Source: Paenarthrobacter sp. GOM3
GTDB taxonomy: Bacteria; Actinomycetota; Actinomycetes; Actinomycetales; Micrococcaceae
NCBI RefSeq assembly: GCF_018215265.2
Contig: NZ_CP136562.1
Span: forward strand, 1,550,001-1,614,000
DNA: 64,000 nucleotides
Direction of reading: 5' to 3'
How positions within the stretch are numbered: position 1 is the stretch's first letter; the number at the start of each line of letters is the position of its first letter. The position numbers were made by a program, and so were the translations under genes. Below, in pieces: positions 47,144 through 55,262 of this stretch. The notes under the pieces are model-generated. The model was not told where the DNA came from. It ran no database searches and worked only from the letters and a program-made list of their open reading frames with translations.

Positions 47144-47179
47144 TCCTAAGGTCCTCGGTTCAAGTCCGAGTAGCCCTAC
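47136..47179 (+). other. attR core (44 bp)
   Basis: Identical to 6445-6488. It contains the integrase stop codon (TAA at 47141-47143) near its left end. On its right the host DNA continues with A-TTTCGC rather than CA. Confidence 0.96.
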
Positions 47180-47191
47180 ATTTCGCACTGA

Positions 47192-47233
47192 AGCCGTGGC
47201 TCACAATCCTGGATCGTGGGCTGCGGCTTTTTC
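47192..47233 (+). terminator. Rho-independent terminator, originally behind the host tRNA
   Basis: AGCCGTGGCTCAC pairs with GTGGGCTGCGGCT (some G-T pairs), followed by TTTTTC. It lies 13 bases after attR, where the tRNA transcript would have ended before integration; it now terminates int. Confidence 0.75.
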
Positions 47234-47371
47234 ATGCTCAAGGCCTTCTAGCCCGTGGTTCCGCGCAGCCCTCTCCCGTCGCGTGGCCCGTGGTTCTGCG
47301 CAGCAGTGTCCCGTAGCGCAGCCCATCACGGAAAGTAGCCCGAGCATTGCGGGAACCGGAGCACCTGCGGT

Positions 47372-47407
47372 AAGTTACTGCTCAGTAACTTATTACCCGC
47401 CGGTAAC
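47372..47407. promoter_or_regulatory. Two palindromes, likely TetR-type operator, before acyl-CoA dehydrogenase
   Basis: AAGTTACTG-CT-CAGTAACTT (47372-47391) is a perfect 20-bp palindrome; TTACC-CGCC-GGTAA (about 47394-47407) follows at once. Both contain TTAC/GTAA half-sites as in TetR/FadR-family regulators of acyl-CoA metabolism. The gene starts about 85 bases downstream. No regulator gene is adjacent. Confidence 0.65.
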
Positions 47408-47490
47408 ATGGCCGCCCAGCTGACCCCTGGATCGTGCGGCCTCTCCGGAATCCAGACGTGGTCGCAGGTGACCACCTTGAAGGAGCGCAC

Positions 47491-48681
47491 ATGTCCAACG
47501 CTGCATTCGATGCCACCACCCTCCCGTATGCCGATGGTGACTTCTACGCCTTCGAGCAAATGCTGACCGCCAAGGAGCAGGACCGCCTCGCGGAGGTCCG
47601 CGATTTCCTGGCCCGCGAGGTGAAGCCCATTGCGGTTGACTGCTGGAACCGCGGCGAATTCCCCATGGACCTCATCCCGAAGCTTGGCGAACTCGACCTG
47701 GTGAGCCCGGTACGGCGGCAGGGCTACTCCAATCTGTTCGCAGGCATGCTCCACGCGGAGGTGACACGTGCGGACGCCTCAATTGCCACGTTCATGGGTG
47801 TCCACGACGGGCTCTTCACCGGGTCCATTGAGGCGCTGGCCTCGCAGGAGCAGAAGGATGCTTGGCTGCCGGATATCTATTCCCTCAAGAAGATTGGTGC
47901 CTTCGGCCTGACTGAGCCCCTCGGCGGTTCGGATGTAGCCGGTGGAACCCGCACTACCGCCCGGCGCGACGGCGATCACTGGATCCTCAATGGTGCCAAG
48001 CGCTGGATCGGCAATGCCACCTTCTCTGATTGGGTAGTCATCTACGCCAAGGACGTAGCCGACAACCAAGTCAAGGCGTTCCTGGTAGACACCACCCTGC
48101 CCGGCTACTCCGCCAGCAAGATCGAGAACAAAATCTCGCTGCGTACCGTACAGAACGCGGATATCACGCTGGACAACGTAGTGGTTCCGGACTTCTTCAA
48201 GCTGGCCAACGGCAACAGCTTCCGCGACACCAACAAGGTCCTGAAGGTCACCCGGTTGGCTGTCGCGTGGCAGGCGGTCGGACTCCAGATGGCAGCTTTC
48301 GACGTCGCCCGGAGCTACGCCGTGGAGCGCCAGCAGTTCGGCCGCCCGCTGGCTGCGTTCCAGCTGGTGCAGAACCAGTTGGTCCAGATCCTCGGAAACA
48401 CTGTGGCCTCCATGGGCATGATGGTCCGGCTGGCCCAGCTTGAGGACGCGGGAGTGGCCAAGGACGAGCAATCCGCTTTGGCGAAGGCCTTCGCCACTGC
48501 CCGCATGCGTGAAAGCGTTGCCTTGGGGCGCAGCATCCTGGGCGGCAACGGCATCGTCACTGACTACGGCATGGCCAAGATCTTCTCTGATGCGGAGGCC
48601 ATCTACTCCTATGAGGGCACTCACGAAATCAACACCCTGGTGACCGGCAGGGCAATCACCGGAGTATCGGCCATCGTCTAG
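47491..48681 (+). CDS. Acyl-CoA dehydrogenase (glutaryl-CoA dehydrogenase-like)
   Basis: This 396-residue FAD enzyme has the family patterns: IGAFGLTEPLGGSDVAGGTRT, DGDHWILNGAKRWIGNA, and the C-terminal SYEGTHEINTLVTGRAITG with the catalytic glutamate region YEGTHE. The N-terminal 45 residues and RQFGRPLAAFQLVQNQL are like glutaryl-CoA dehydrogenases and related short-chain enzymes. It oxidises an acyl-CoA to the enoyl form. AAGGAG lies seven bases before the ATG. Confidence 0.9.
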   Translation: MSNAAFDATTLPYADGDFYAFEQMLTAKEQDRLAEVRDFLAREVKPIAVDCWNRGEFPMDLIPKLGELDLVSPVRRQGYSNLFAGMLHAEVTRADASIATFMGVHDGLFTGSIEALASQEQKDAWLPDIYSLKKIGAFGLTEPLGGSDVAGGTRTTARRDGDHWILNGAKRWIGNATFSDWVVIYAKDVADNQVKAFLVDTTLPGYSASKIENKISLRTVQNADITLDNVVVPDFFKLANGNSFRDTNKVLKVTRLAVAWQAVGLQMAAFDVARSYAVERQQFGRPLAAFQLVQNQLVQILGNTVASMGMMVRLAQLEDAGVAKDEQSALAKAFATARMRESVALGRSILGGNGIVTDYGMAKIFSDAEAIYSYEGTHEINTLVTGRAITGVSAIV

Positions 48682-48705
48682 CTACCCCGACGATGCGGCG
48701 GGGGC

Positions 48706-49200
48706 TCATTCCAGTGGCAGCAGGACGGATGGCCGCACATCCTGCACCAAGTCCAGCGGATTGACGTAGTCCTCGCCGCGCCGCACTCCCCAGTGCAGGC
48801 AAGTGACGCCTCCGCAATGGCCAGGCTCAACGGTGCCAAGGCCCTGCCCCTTGCGCACGGCATCGCCAGGCTTCAGTTCGCTGGTCAGTGGCTCGAAGCT
48901 GCTCCGCAATCCGTCGCCGTGATCAATTGTCAGGACCGGCCGGTCGACCACGACGCCGGCAAAGGTCACCACGCCGTCCGCCGGCGAGGTGACCTGTCCG
49001 CCGTCGGGCGCTGGTCCTAAATCCACGCCGCGATGCCCGCTCATCCACGGCTTGTCCGGCGGGTCGAACGTCCGCAGGACGGACGGTTTGGGGGAGAGCG
49101 GCCAACTCCAGTGCCCTTGGGCCGAGGGCGTGGCATCCGCGGCTCCGCCCGAAAGTGCGAGGGCCAGGATCGCGGACAGTGTGAGCTTCAAAAGGGTCAT
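48706..49200 (-). CDS. M23-family peptidase, secreted
   Basis: The 164-residue protein has an N-terminal signal peptide (LLKLTLSAILALALSGGAADA) and an M23/LytM domain with HRGVDLGPAPDG (zinc His/Asp), GLRSSFEPL in the place of the usual YxHL, and LHWGVRRG. A cell-wall endopeptidase or a degenerate regulator of one. Converges with the dehydrogenase gene. The ATG at 49200 has GGAAGG upstream. Confidence 0.85.
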   Translation of the reverse strand: MTLLKLTLSAILALALSGGAADATPSAQGHWSWPLSPKPSVLRTFDPPDKPWMSGHRGVDLGPAPDGGQVTSPADGVVTFAGVVVDRPVLTIDHGDGLRSSFEPLTSELKPGDAVRKGQGLGTVEPGHCGGVTCLHWGVRRGEDYVNPLDLVQDVRPSVLLPLE

Positions 49201-49608
49201 GGATCCAGCCTTCCGTGGCAACCTGGATGGGTCGATCCCCGGGCTGTCCTATGTGGACAACGGATGTGATCCGCGGTCAAAGCTGCAGGGTCGCTGTAGT
49301 ACACTTATTGGAGCAGTTTGCTGTGCCCTCAAGCTTGTTTAGGAGCATGTCTCATTCAGATATGTGGGGGTCCCAGGCTGACTACGCGTATCCAGCCCTC
49401 CACCAGCGAAGCCTCATGGCTTCAGGCTGTGGAGGATTGTGCCTCTTGCGGTCCGCTGAAGCCTATCGGCTTGAGCCGGATGAGAAGCGCAATGGATGCC
49501 AGGAGCCAGGCCCGTCCGGGCCACAGGCTAAACAACCGTCAACTATTGGCAGGGTAAGAGCAGCCCCATGGGCTCTCTCATGAATGACCTGCCGGAAGGA
49601 GCGTCGGC
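49201..49608. other. rpsB upstream region and leader
   Basis: About 400 bases without a convincing gene between the divergent M23 peptidase and rpsB. TAGTAC/TACACT-like -10 sequences occur near 49295-49305. The GC-rich stretches GGCCCGTCCGGGCC (about 49509-49522) and AGCCCCATGGGCT (49562-49574) could form hairpins just before rpsB; an S2-type autoregulatory leader is possible but not shown. Confidence 0.45.
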
Positions 49609-50481
49609 ATGCCCGTCGTAACTATGCGCCAGCTGCTTGACAGCGGCGTCCACTTTGGACACCAGACCCGTCGTTGGAACCCGAAGATGAAGCGCTTCAT
49701 CTTCACGGAGCGCAACGGCATCTACATCATCGACCTCCAGCAGTCGCTGTCCTACATCGACCGCGCCTACGAGTTCGTCAAGGCTACTGTCGCCCACGGC
49801 GGCACCGTCCTGTTCGTCGGCACCAAGAAGCAGGCTCAGGAAGCAATTGCCGAGCAGGCTACCCGTGTTGGCCAGCCGTACGTCAACCAGCGTTGGTTGG
49901 GCGGTATGCTCACCAACTTCCAGACCGTCGCCAAGCGTATCCAGCGCATGAAGGAACTCGAAGAGATCAACTTCGACGACGTCGCAGGCTCGGCCTACAC
50001 CAAGAAGGAGCTCCTGCTCCTCAAGCGTGAACTCACCAAGCTCGAGTCCAACCTCGGTGGTATCCGCAACCTGACCAAGGCTCCTTCGGTCCTGTGGGTT
50101 GTTGACACCAAGAAGGAACACCTTGCTGTTGACGAAGCCAAGAAGCTGAACATCCCGGTTGTTGCCATCCTGGACACCAACTGCGATCCCGACGAAGTCG
50201 ACTTCCCGATCCCGGGTAACGACGACGCCATCCGCTCCGTCAACCTGCTCACCCGCGTTGTTGCCGATGCCGTAGCTGAGGGCCTCATCGCCCGCAACCA
50301 GCGCGCAACGGGCACCACCGAAGCTCCGGAAGAGCCGCTGGCCGAGTGGGAGCGCGAGCTCCTCGAAGGCAGCAAGGCCGAAGAAGCTGCAGCAGCAGAG
50401 GCTCCCGCTGAAGAAGCTCCGGCAGCCGAGGCTCCCGCAGCAACTGAAGCTGCAGACGGCGAAGCCGAAGCAGCCAAGTAA
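49609..50481 (+). CDS. rpsB: 30S ribosomal protein S2
   Basis: The 290-residue protein starts [20 protein letters not shown] and has [20 protein letters not shown] and [10 protein letters not shown], standard S2 blocks. It carries an Ala/Glu-rich C-terminal extension of about 45 residues ([18 protein letters not shown]), as in other Micrococcaceae. GGAAGGAG precedes the ATG. It begins the classical rpsB-tsf-pyrH-frr order. Confidence 0.98.
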   Translation: MPVVTMRQLLDSGVHFGHQTRRWNPKMKRFIFTERNGIYIIDLQQSLSYIDRAYEFVKATVAHGGTVLFVGTKKQAQEAIAEQATRVGQPYVNQRWLGGMLTNFQTVAKRIQRMKELEEINFDDVAGSAYTKKELLLLKRELTKLESNLGGIRNLTKAPSVLWVVDTKKEHLAVDEAKKLNIPVVAILDTNCDPDEVDFPIPGNDDAIRSVNLLTRVVADAVAEGLIARNQRATGTTEAPEEPLAEWERELLEGSKAEEAAAAEAPAEEAPAAEAPAATEAADGEAEAAK

Positions 50482-50521
50482 ATCTGGACCTTCCCTGATG
50501 TTGGAAACAGCCTCGGGGGCA

Positions 50522-50566
50522 ACTGACAGGATGGCAGCTCACGCGGTGGGCTGCCGTCCTGTCAGT
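50522..50566 (+). terminator. Long hairpin between rpsB and tsf (attenuator)
   Basis: ACTGACAGGATGGCAG pairs with CTGCCGTCCTGTCAGT over 16 positions (one G-T), with a 13-base loop and no T-run. It may tune the S2:EF-Ts ratio by partial termination or RNA processing. Confidence 0.7.
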
Positions 50567-50602
50567 CCGTAAACACACAAATTTCTAGACAGAGGGGTTC
50601 AC

Positions 50603-51439
50603 ATGGCGAACTACACTGCTGCTGACATCAAGGCCCTGCGCGAGCGCACCGGCGCCGGCATGATGGACGTCAAGAAGGCTCTTGACGAAGCCAACGGTGA
50701 CGCCGAAAAGGCCATCGAGATCATCCGCATCAAGGGCCTCAAGGGCGCTACCAAGCGCGAAGGCCGCTCCACCGCTGAAGGCCTGGTTGCTGCCAAGGTC
50801 AACGGTGGCGTTGGCGTAATGATCGAGGTCAACTGCGAGACCGACTTCGTTGCCAAGTCTGACAAGTTCATCCAGCTGGCTGACAAGGTCCTCAACGTTG
50901 CAGTCGAGTCCGGCGCAGCCGACCTCGAAACCCTGCTGGCCACCGAGGTCGACGGCAAGCCGTTGTCCGAGGTTGTCGTCGAAGAGGGCGCTGTCCTCGG
51001 CGAAAAGGTTGTTGTCCGCCGCATCTCCCGCGTTGAGGGAACCACGGTTGACGCCTACCTGCACAAGACGTCCAAGGACCTCCCGGCCCAGGTCGGCGTC
51101 CTGTTCGCTGTTGACGGTGAAGGCGAAGCCGCTGCCACCGCAGCTCACGACATCGCTGTCCACGTTGCAGCCATGGCTCCGAACTACCTGACCCGCGAAG
51201 ACGTCCCGGCCGAACTGGTCGAGTCCGAGCGTCGCATCGCCGAAGAGACCGCCAAGGCTGAAGGCAAGCCCGAAGCTGCTCTTTCGAAAATCGTGGAAGG
51301 CCGCGTGACGGGCTTCTACAAGGGTGAAGTTCTGGTTGACCAGGCATTCGCCAAGGATTCCAAGAAGACCGTTGCACAGGTCCTCGAAGAAGCCGGCGTC
51401 AAGGCAACCGCAGTAACCCGTTTCCGCGTAGGAAACTAG
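50603..51439 (+). CDS. tsf: Elongation factor Ts
   Basis: This 278-residue nucleotide-exchange factor for EF-Tu starts MANYTAADIKALRERTGAGM and has MMDVKKALDEANGD and the TDFVAKSD motif (NCETDFVAKSDKF), plus a dimerisation domain. AGAGGGG precedes the ATG. Confidence 0.98.
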   Translation: MANYTAADIKALRERTGAGMMDVKKALDEANGDAEKAIEIIRIKGLKGATKREGRSTAEGLVAAKVNGGVGVMIEVNCETDFVAKSDKFIQLADKVLNVAVESGAADLETLLATEVDGKPLSEVVVEEGAVLGEKVVVRRISRVEGTTVDAYLHKTSKDLPAQVGVLFAVDGEGEAAATAAHDIAVHVAAMAPNYLTREDVPAELVESERRIAEETAKAEGKPEAALSKIVEGRVTGFYKGEVLVDQAFAKDSKKTVAQVLEEAGVKATAVTRFRVGN

Positions 51440-51448
51440 TAATTCATG

Positions 51449-51483
51449 AAAAGGGGTGGTCACTTCGGTGGCCGCCCCTTTTT
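51449..51483 (+). terminator. Strong rho-independent terminator after tsf
   Basis: AAAAGGGGTGGTCAC pairs with GTGGCCGCCCCTTTT around a TTCG tetraloop, with a T-run at the 3' end. It separates rpsB-tsf from pyrH-frr-cdsA. Confidence 0.9.
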
Positions 51484-51560
51484 CATGCACCCGTCCGGGT
51501 AGTACCTGCGCGGACCCACAGCACGATAATCTAGCCAGAGTCCACCAACGGGAAGGCACC

Positions 51561-52298
51561 ATGGAAACCGTCAACACTGCAATCCAGCCCGAGAAGACCC
51601 GCCGACGTGTACTTCTGAAACTTTCCGGCGAGGTCATCGGCGGAGGCAAGCTCGGCGTCGATCCTGAGACCGTCCGGGCCATCGCCAAGCAGATCGCGGC
51701 AGCCGTGTCCGACGTCGAAGTTGCGATCGTCGTTGGCGGCGGCAACTTCTTCCGGGGCGCCGAACTGTCCCAGAGCGGCATGGACCGCTCCCGTGCCGAC
51801 TACATGGGCATGCTGGGCACGGTCATGAACTGCCTGGCCCTCCAGGACTTCCTGGAACAGGCCGGCGTCGAAACCCGCGTCCAGAGCGCCATCACCATGG
51901 GCCAGGTAGCGGAGGCCTACATTCCCCGCCGGGCCATCCGCCACATGGAAAAGGGCCGTGTGGTCATCTTCGGTGCCGGTGCAGGCCTGCCGTACTTCTC
52001 CACCGATACTGTCGCTGCCCAGCGTGCCCTGGAGGTTCACGCAGACGTGGTCCTCATGGCCAAGAGCGGCGTGGACGGCGTCTACACCGCCGATCCCAAG
52101 AAGGACCCGACAGCAGAAAAGCTTGACGTCCTCAGCTATGACGATGCCCTGCGCCGCGACATCCGGGTCATGGACCAGACAGCCATGACCATGTGCAAGG
52201 ACAACCAGCTCTCCATGGTGGTCTTCGGCATGGAAGGCGAAGGCAACGTTACCCGTGCCATCCTCGGCGAAACGCTGGGAACCCTGGTTACTCCCTAG
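51561..52298 (+). CDS. pyrH: UMP kinase
   Basis: The 245-residue amino-acid-kinase-fold enzyme has [44 protein letters not shown] and [12 protein letters not shown], all UMP kinase blocks. It makes UDP from UMP and ATP. GGGAAGG lies nine bases before the ATG; upstream extension to 51456 crosses the terminator and is excluded. Confidence 0.97.
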   Translation: METVNTAIQPEKTRRRVLLKLSGEVIGGGKLGVDPETVRAIAKQIAAAVSDVEVAIVVGGGNFFRGAELSQSGMDRSRADYMGMLGTVMNCLALQDFLEQAGVETRVQSAITMGQVAEAYIPRRAIRHMEKGRVVIFGAGAGLPYFSTDTVAAQRALEVHADVVLMAKSGVDGVYTADPKKDPTAEKLDVLSYDDALRRDIRVMDQTAMTMCKDNQLSMVVFGMEGEGNVTRAILGETLGTLVTP

Positions 52299-52415
52299 CA
52301 AGGGCTAGGATATTTCTAGGACCGTCCGCCCCACGTGGCGGATCTTTACTATGCATTTCTTTACCGTGCATTGCCGCCTGATGTTGGGCAGCAACTACTT
52401 TCTGAGGAGAAACCC

Positions 52416-52973
52416 GTGATCGAAGAGACCTTGCTCGAAGCCGGCGAGAAGATGGACAAGGCGGTTGAGGTAGCCAAGGACGATTTCGCCACGATCCGCA
52501 CGGGCCGGGCCAACCCCGGTCTGTACAACAAGGTGATCGTCGAGTACTACGGCACACCCACTCCGCTCCAGCAGTTGGCTTCCTTCGGTGTGCCCGACGC
52601 CCGCACCATCCTCATCACGCCTTACGACAAGACCGCACTGCGTGACATCGAAAAGGCACTGAGCGACTCAGAGGTGGGCGCCAACCCCTCCAACGACGGC
52701 AACGTTATCCGCGTGACCATCCCGGAGCTCACCAAGGAGCGCCGCAAGGAATACGTGAAGATCGTCAAGGGCAAGGGTGAGGACGCCAAGGTCTCCATCC
52801 GCAGCATCCGCCGCAAGGCGAAGGACAGCCTGGACAAGCTCGTCAAGGACGGCGAAGCCGGCGAAGACGAGGGCGCCCGCGCTGAGAAGGAGCTCGACGC
52901 CCTGACCAAGCAGCACGTCGACAGCATCGACGAACTGCTCAAGCGCAAGGAAGCCGAGCTGCTCGAGGTCTGA
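52416..52973 (+). CDS. frr: Ribosome recycling factor
   Basis: The 185-residue protein starts with GTG ([20 protein letters not shown]), eight bases after GAGGAG. It has the RRF blocks [28 protein letters not shown] and [19 protein letters not shown]. Its TGA overlaps the cdsA ATG. A longer frame from 52335 is not supported. Confidence 0.97.
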   Translation: MIEETLLEAGEKMDKAVEVAKDDFATIRTGRANPGLYNKVIVEYYGTPTPLQQLASFGVPDARTILITPYDKTALRDIEKALSDSEVGANPSNDGNVIRVTIPELTKERRKEYVKIVKGKGEDAKVSIRSIRRKAKDSLDKLVKDGEAGEDEGARAEKELDALTKQHVDSIDELLKRKEAELLEV

Positions 52974-53908
52974 TGAACCAGGCAGAGCCGGCGCCCGCTG
53001 AGCGGGTCCCGACACGCGACACACCCAAACGCGCCAGGCGTGTGCGGGCAAACCCCACCCCCAAGGCGGGACGCAACCTTCCGGCGGCCATCGGCGTCGG
53101 GCTTTCCATGCTGTTGGCCGTTTTGGGTGGCCTGCTGTTCCTCCCGCTGGGATTCGTCCTCCTGACCACCGCGTTTGCGGTCCTGGGGGTCTGGGAAGTT
53201 TTCCGGGCGCTGGAGGCACAGGGCACCCGGATGCCGATCATCCCCGTGATGGTCGGCAGCCTGGTGATGCCGGTCTCTGCCTATTTCGGCGGCCTTGAAG
53301 GGCTGCTGTTCACCATGACGGCGAGCTCCGTGGCCGTCCTGCTGTGGCGTTCCATCGAGAGCGCGGCGGGGGCGCCCCGGAGCGTGTTCGCCGGCGTTTT
53401 CACCCTTGCCTGGATTCCGTTCCTGATCAGCTTCGCAGCACTGCCGTTGCACGCAACCGGCGGGGCAACCCCGGTGGGTTTCTGGCCGGACGGCATTCCG
53501 GACGGGGCGTGGCAGATCGCTTCGATGCTGCTGTTGGTCGTCTCCAATGACACGTTCGGCTACATCGTTGGGGCATCCTTTGGGAAGCACCCGATGGCCC
53601 CGAAAATCAGCCCCAAGAAATCCTGGGAGGGTTTCGCCGGATCGGTTGGTGGGGCCATGGTGATCGGTGTCCTGGCCTGCATCTTCATCCTTGACAGGCC
53701 GTGGTGGGTGGGGCTCATCCTGGCTCTCGGCATGGTGGCCGCAGCTACCGCGGGAGACCTGGCCGAGTCCATGGTCAAGCGTGAGCTTGGCGTCAAGGAT
53801 ATGAGCAGCATCCTGCCCGGCCACGGCGGCGTCATGGACCGTTTGGACTCCATCGTGTTCGCGGCCCCTGTAGCCTATGTTCTGTTCGCGCTGCTGAGCG
53901 GCGTCTGA
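52973..53908 (+). CDS. cdsA: Phosphatidate cytidylyltransferase (CDP-DAG synthase)
   Basis: The 311-residue membrane enzyme makes CDP-diacylglycerol. After a basic N-terminal ~30 residues there are about eight TM helices. The family signature SPKKSWEGFAGSVGGAM and the C-terminal LGVKDMSSILPGHGGVMDRLD (metal-binding aspartates) are complete. Coupled to frr by TGATG. Confidence 0.95.
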   Translation: MNQAEPAPAERVPTRDTPKRARRVRANPTPKAGRNLPAAIGVGLSMLLAVLGGLLFLPLGFVLLTTAFAVLGVWEVFRALEAQGTRMPIIPVMVGSLVMPVSAYFGGLEGLLFTMTASSVAVLLWRSIESAAGAPRSVFAGVFTLAWIPFLISFAALPLHATGGATPVGFWPDGIPDGAWQIASMLLLVVSNDTFGYIVGASFGKHPMAPKISPKKSWEGFAGSVGGAMVIGVLACIFILDRPWWVGLILALGMVAAATAGDLAESMVKRELGVKDMSSILPGHGGVMDRLDSIVFAAPVAYVLFALLSGV

Positions 53909-53929
53909 CAAACCAATGAAGGAAAAGTA

Positions 53930-54514
53930 GTGTCAGTGGATATACGACGCCAGATTCCCGCCACGTTCGACCGTGTGGAGCGCAGCAAGTACGGCTACAA
54001 CGCCAAGCAGGTGGATGAGTTCCTCCAGCGCGCCAAGAGGTCGTTCGAGAGTCCTGTAGGAGCTGCTGACCAGATAGCCAGTGGCGACGTCCGTGACGTG
54101 GCTTTCGACCCCGTCAAGGGCGGATACGACGCGCACAGCGTCGACGCCGCACTGGATCGGCTGGAGGACGCTTTCGCCCGCCGCGAGCGGGACGACCTCA
54201 TCAACCAGCAGGGCGAGGAAGCCTGGCTCCGCCAGATCGGCAAGCTCTCCGGCATCCTCCGGGGCAGGCTGCACCGGCCCGACGGCGAGCGGTTCCGCCG
54301 CCCGTCCAAAATGCGGGCCCGCAGCTACAACGTCCAGGACGTCGACGCCCTGTGCGCTGAACTCATCGGTTACCTCGAGCACGACCAGACGCTCAGCGTG
54401 GACACTGTCCGCCGGGCGGTCTTCCGTGCAGCCAAGGGCGACGAAGGTTATGAAGAAGCGCAGGTGGACGCGTTCCTGGCGCGTGTCGTGGAACTCATGG
54501 CTGCGATCGACTAG
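53930..54514 (+). CDS. DivIVA-domain protein
   Basis: The 194-residue protein has three DivIVA-domain-like repeats, each of the form 'F-x-x-v-x-x-G-Y-x-x-x-x-V-D-x-F/L': SKYGYNAKQVDEFLQRAKRS, KGGYDAHSVDAALDRLEDAF and EGYEEAQVDAFLARVVELM. It has a GTG start. It is a cytoplasmic scaffold-type protein, possibly for polar growth; placement behind cdsA is typical of Arthrobacter. Confidence 0.85.
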   Translation: MSVDIRRQIPATFDRVERSKYGYNAKQVDEFLQRAKRSFESPVGAADQIASGDVRDVAFDPVKGGYDAHSVDAALDRLEDAFARRERDDLINQQGEEAWLRQIGKLSGILRGRLHRPDGERFRRPSKMRARSYNVQDVDALCAELIGYLEHDQTLSVDTVRRAVFRAAKGDEGYEEAQVDAFLARVVELMAAID

Positions 54515-55227
54515 GCCCTTTTTTCGGGAGATCGCGAGATCGGCGGGTTGTTTTTCCAGACCTCAAGGTACCTGCGATGTCCCCGGGCCAGTGAGGTCAC
54601 GAAGAAGGCCAGGGCGGCTATTACTGCAAACCCTACGGACAGGGCCACCGGCAAGCCGCCCACCAGCATCGCGGACCCCAGCAGCAGTGCGATGAGGGCG
54701 GAGTTGACCGTCCCCATGAATACCATGCTGCTCCCGGCCACTTGGCTGAAGTCGCGGCGGCCACCAAAAAAGTAGTAGGTCCGCTTGGCCCCTTCTTCGT
54801 CGTCGTGAAAGCTGGCCATCAGGTACGGCGCCACCCCTGGGTCGAGGTCCACGTACGCGGCGCGGAGCCGGTTCATGGCGATGACGTACATCAGGTCTTC
54901 CATGCCCACGCTCATTACGCGTACGTGCGTGAGCAGTCCAACCACTACGTCGATGCTGAGTATAGTGAGCGCGAAGGCCCTGAACGCATCCGAAAACTGG
55001 GTGGCGTTACCCACCAGCGCCACGCTGAGCAGGCTGGCTGAGGTGAAGGTCAGGAACATGCTGATGCGGGTGAGGACCTCGCCTTGGGTGGTGCTCCTGG
55101 AAGCGAGCAGGCTCCAATGCTCGGTGGCCAACAACTGTGCCCGGACGCTGGGCGGTAAATCCGCCGTTGTAGCCGGTGGATCGGGGCTGGCCGGCAGTGG
55201 TTCCTCGGACATGGCGTCATTGTCCAC
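54511..55227 (-). CDS. Four-TM membrane protein of unknown function
   Basis: The 238-residue protein has a disordered Pro-rich N-terminus, then TM pairs near 55-100 and 165-215 (ISMFLTFTSASLLSVALVGN; LIALLLGSAMLVGGLPVALS). The pattern with LLATEHWSLLASRS before the first TM resembles a conserved actinobacterial family without a known role. Start at 55227 or 55212. Its 3' end overlaps the DivIVA-domain gene by four bases. Confidence 0.7.
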   Translation of the reverse strand: MDNDAMSEEPLPASPDPPATTADLPPSVRAQLLATEHWSLLASRSTTQGEVLTRISMFLTFTSASLLSVALVGNATQFSDAFRAFALTILSIDVVVGLLTHVRVMSVGMEDLMYVIAMNRLRAAYVDLDPGVAPYLMASFHDDEEGAKRTYYFFGGRRDFSQVAGSSMVFMGTVNSALIALLLGSAMLVGGLPVALSVGFAVIAALAFFVTSLARGHRRYLEVWKNNPPISRSPEKRA

Positions 55228-55262
55228 CCTGAATGATGCGCGAACAACAGGGCGGGGCCGCC

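Larger units (their letters stand above)
6445..47179. mobile_element. Complete-looking siphovirus prophage, about 40.7 kb
   Basis: It is bounded by a 44-bp identical core, at 6445-6488 in the tRNA and at 47136-47179. Inside is a full module set: integrase, excisionase, repressor and Cro-like regulator; recombination and replication genes; terminase, HK97-fold head, long non-contractile tail with one tape measure, fibre and lysis genes. No tail sheath was seen, so siphovirus morphology is inferred. The only obvious lesion is a frameshift in the immA-like gene, so the element may still be inducible. Modules read from the right: early leftward operon, late leftward operon; the left arm carries a separate forward early operon. 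Confidence 0.95.
47180..47490. other. Non-coding region between attR and acyl-CoA dehydrogenase
   Basis: No gene was seen. It holds the old tRNA terminator, a 17-base near-direct repeat (CCCGTGGTTCCGCGCAG at about 47252 and a copy with one change at about 47289), and two palindromes upstream of the dehydrogenase gene. Confidence 0.6.

Noticed and set aside
47136-47179. Second tRNA gene at the right end of the prophage
   Set aside because: Only the 3' half is present; there is no acceptor 5' strand or D-arm, so it is the attR copy.
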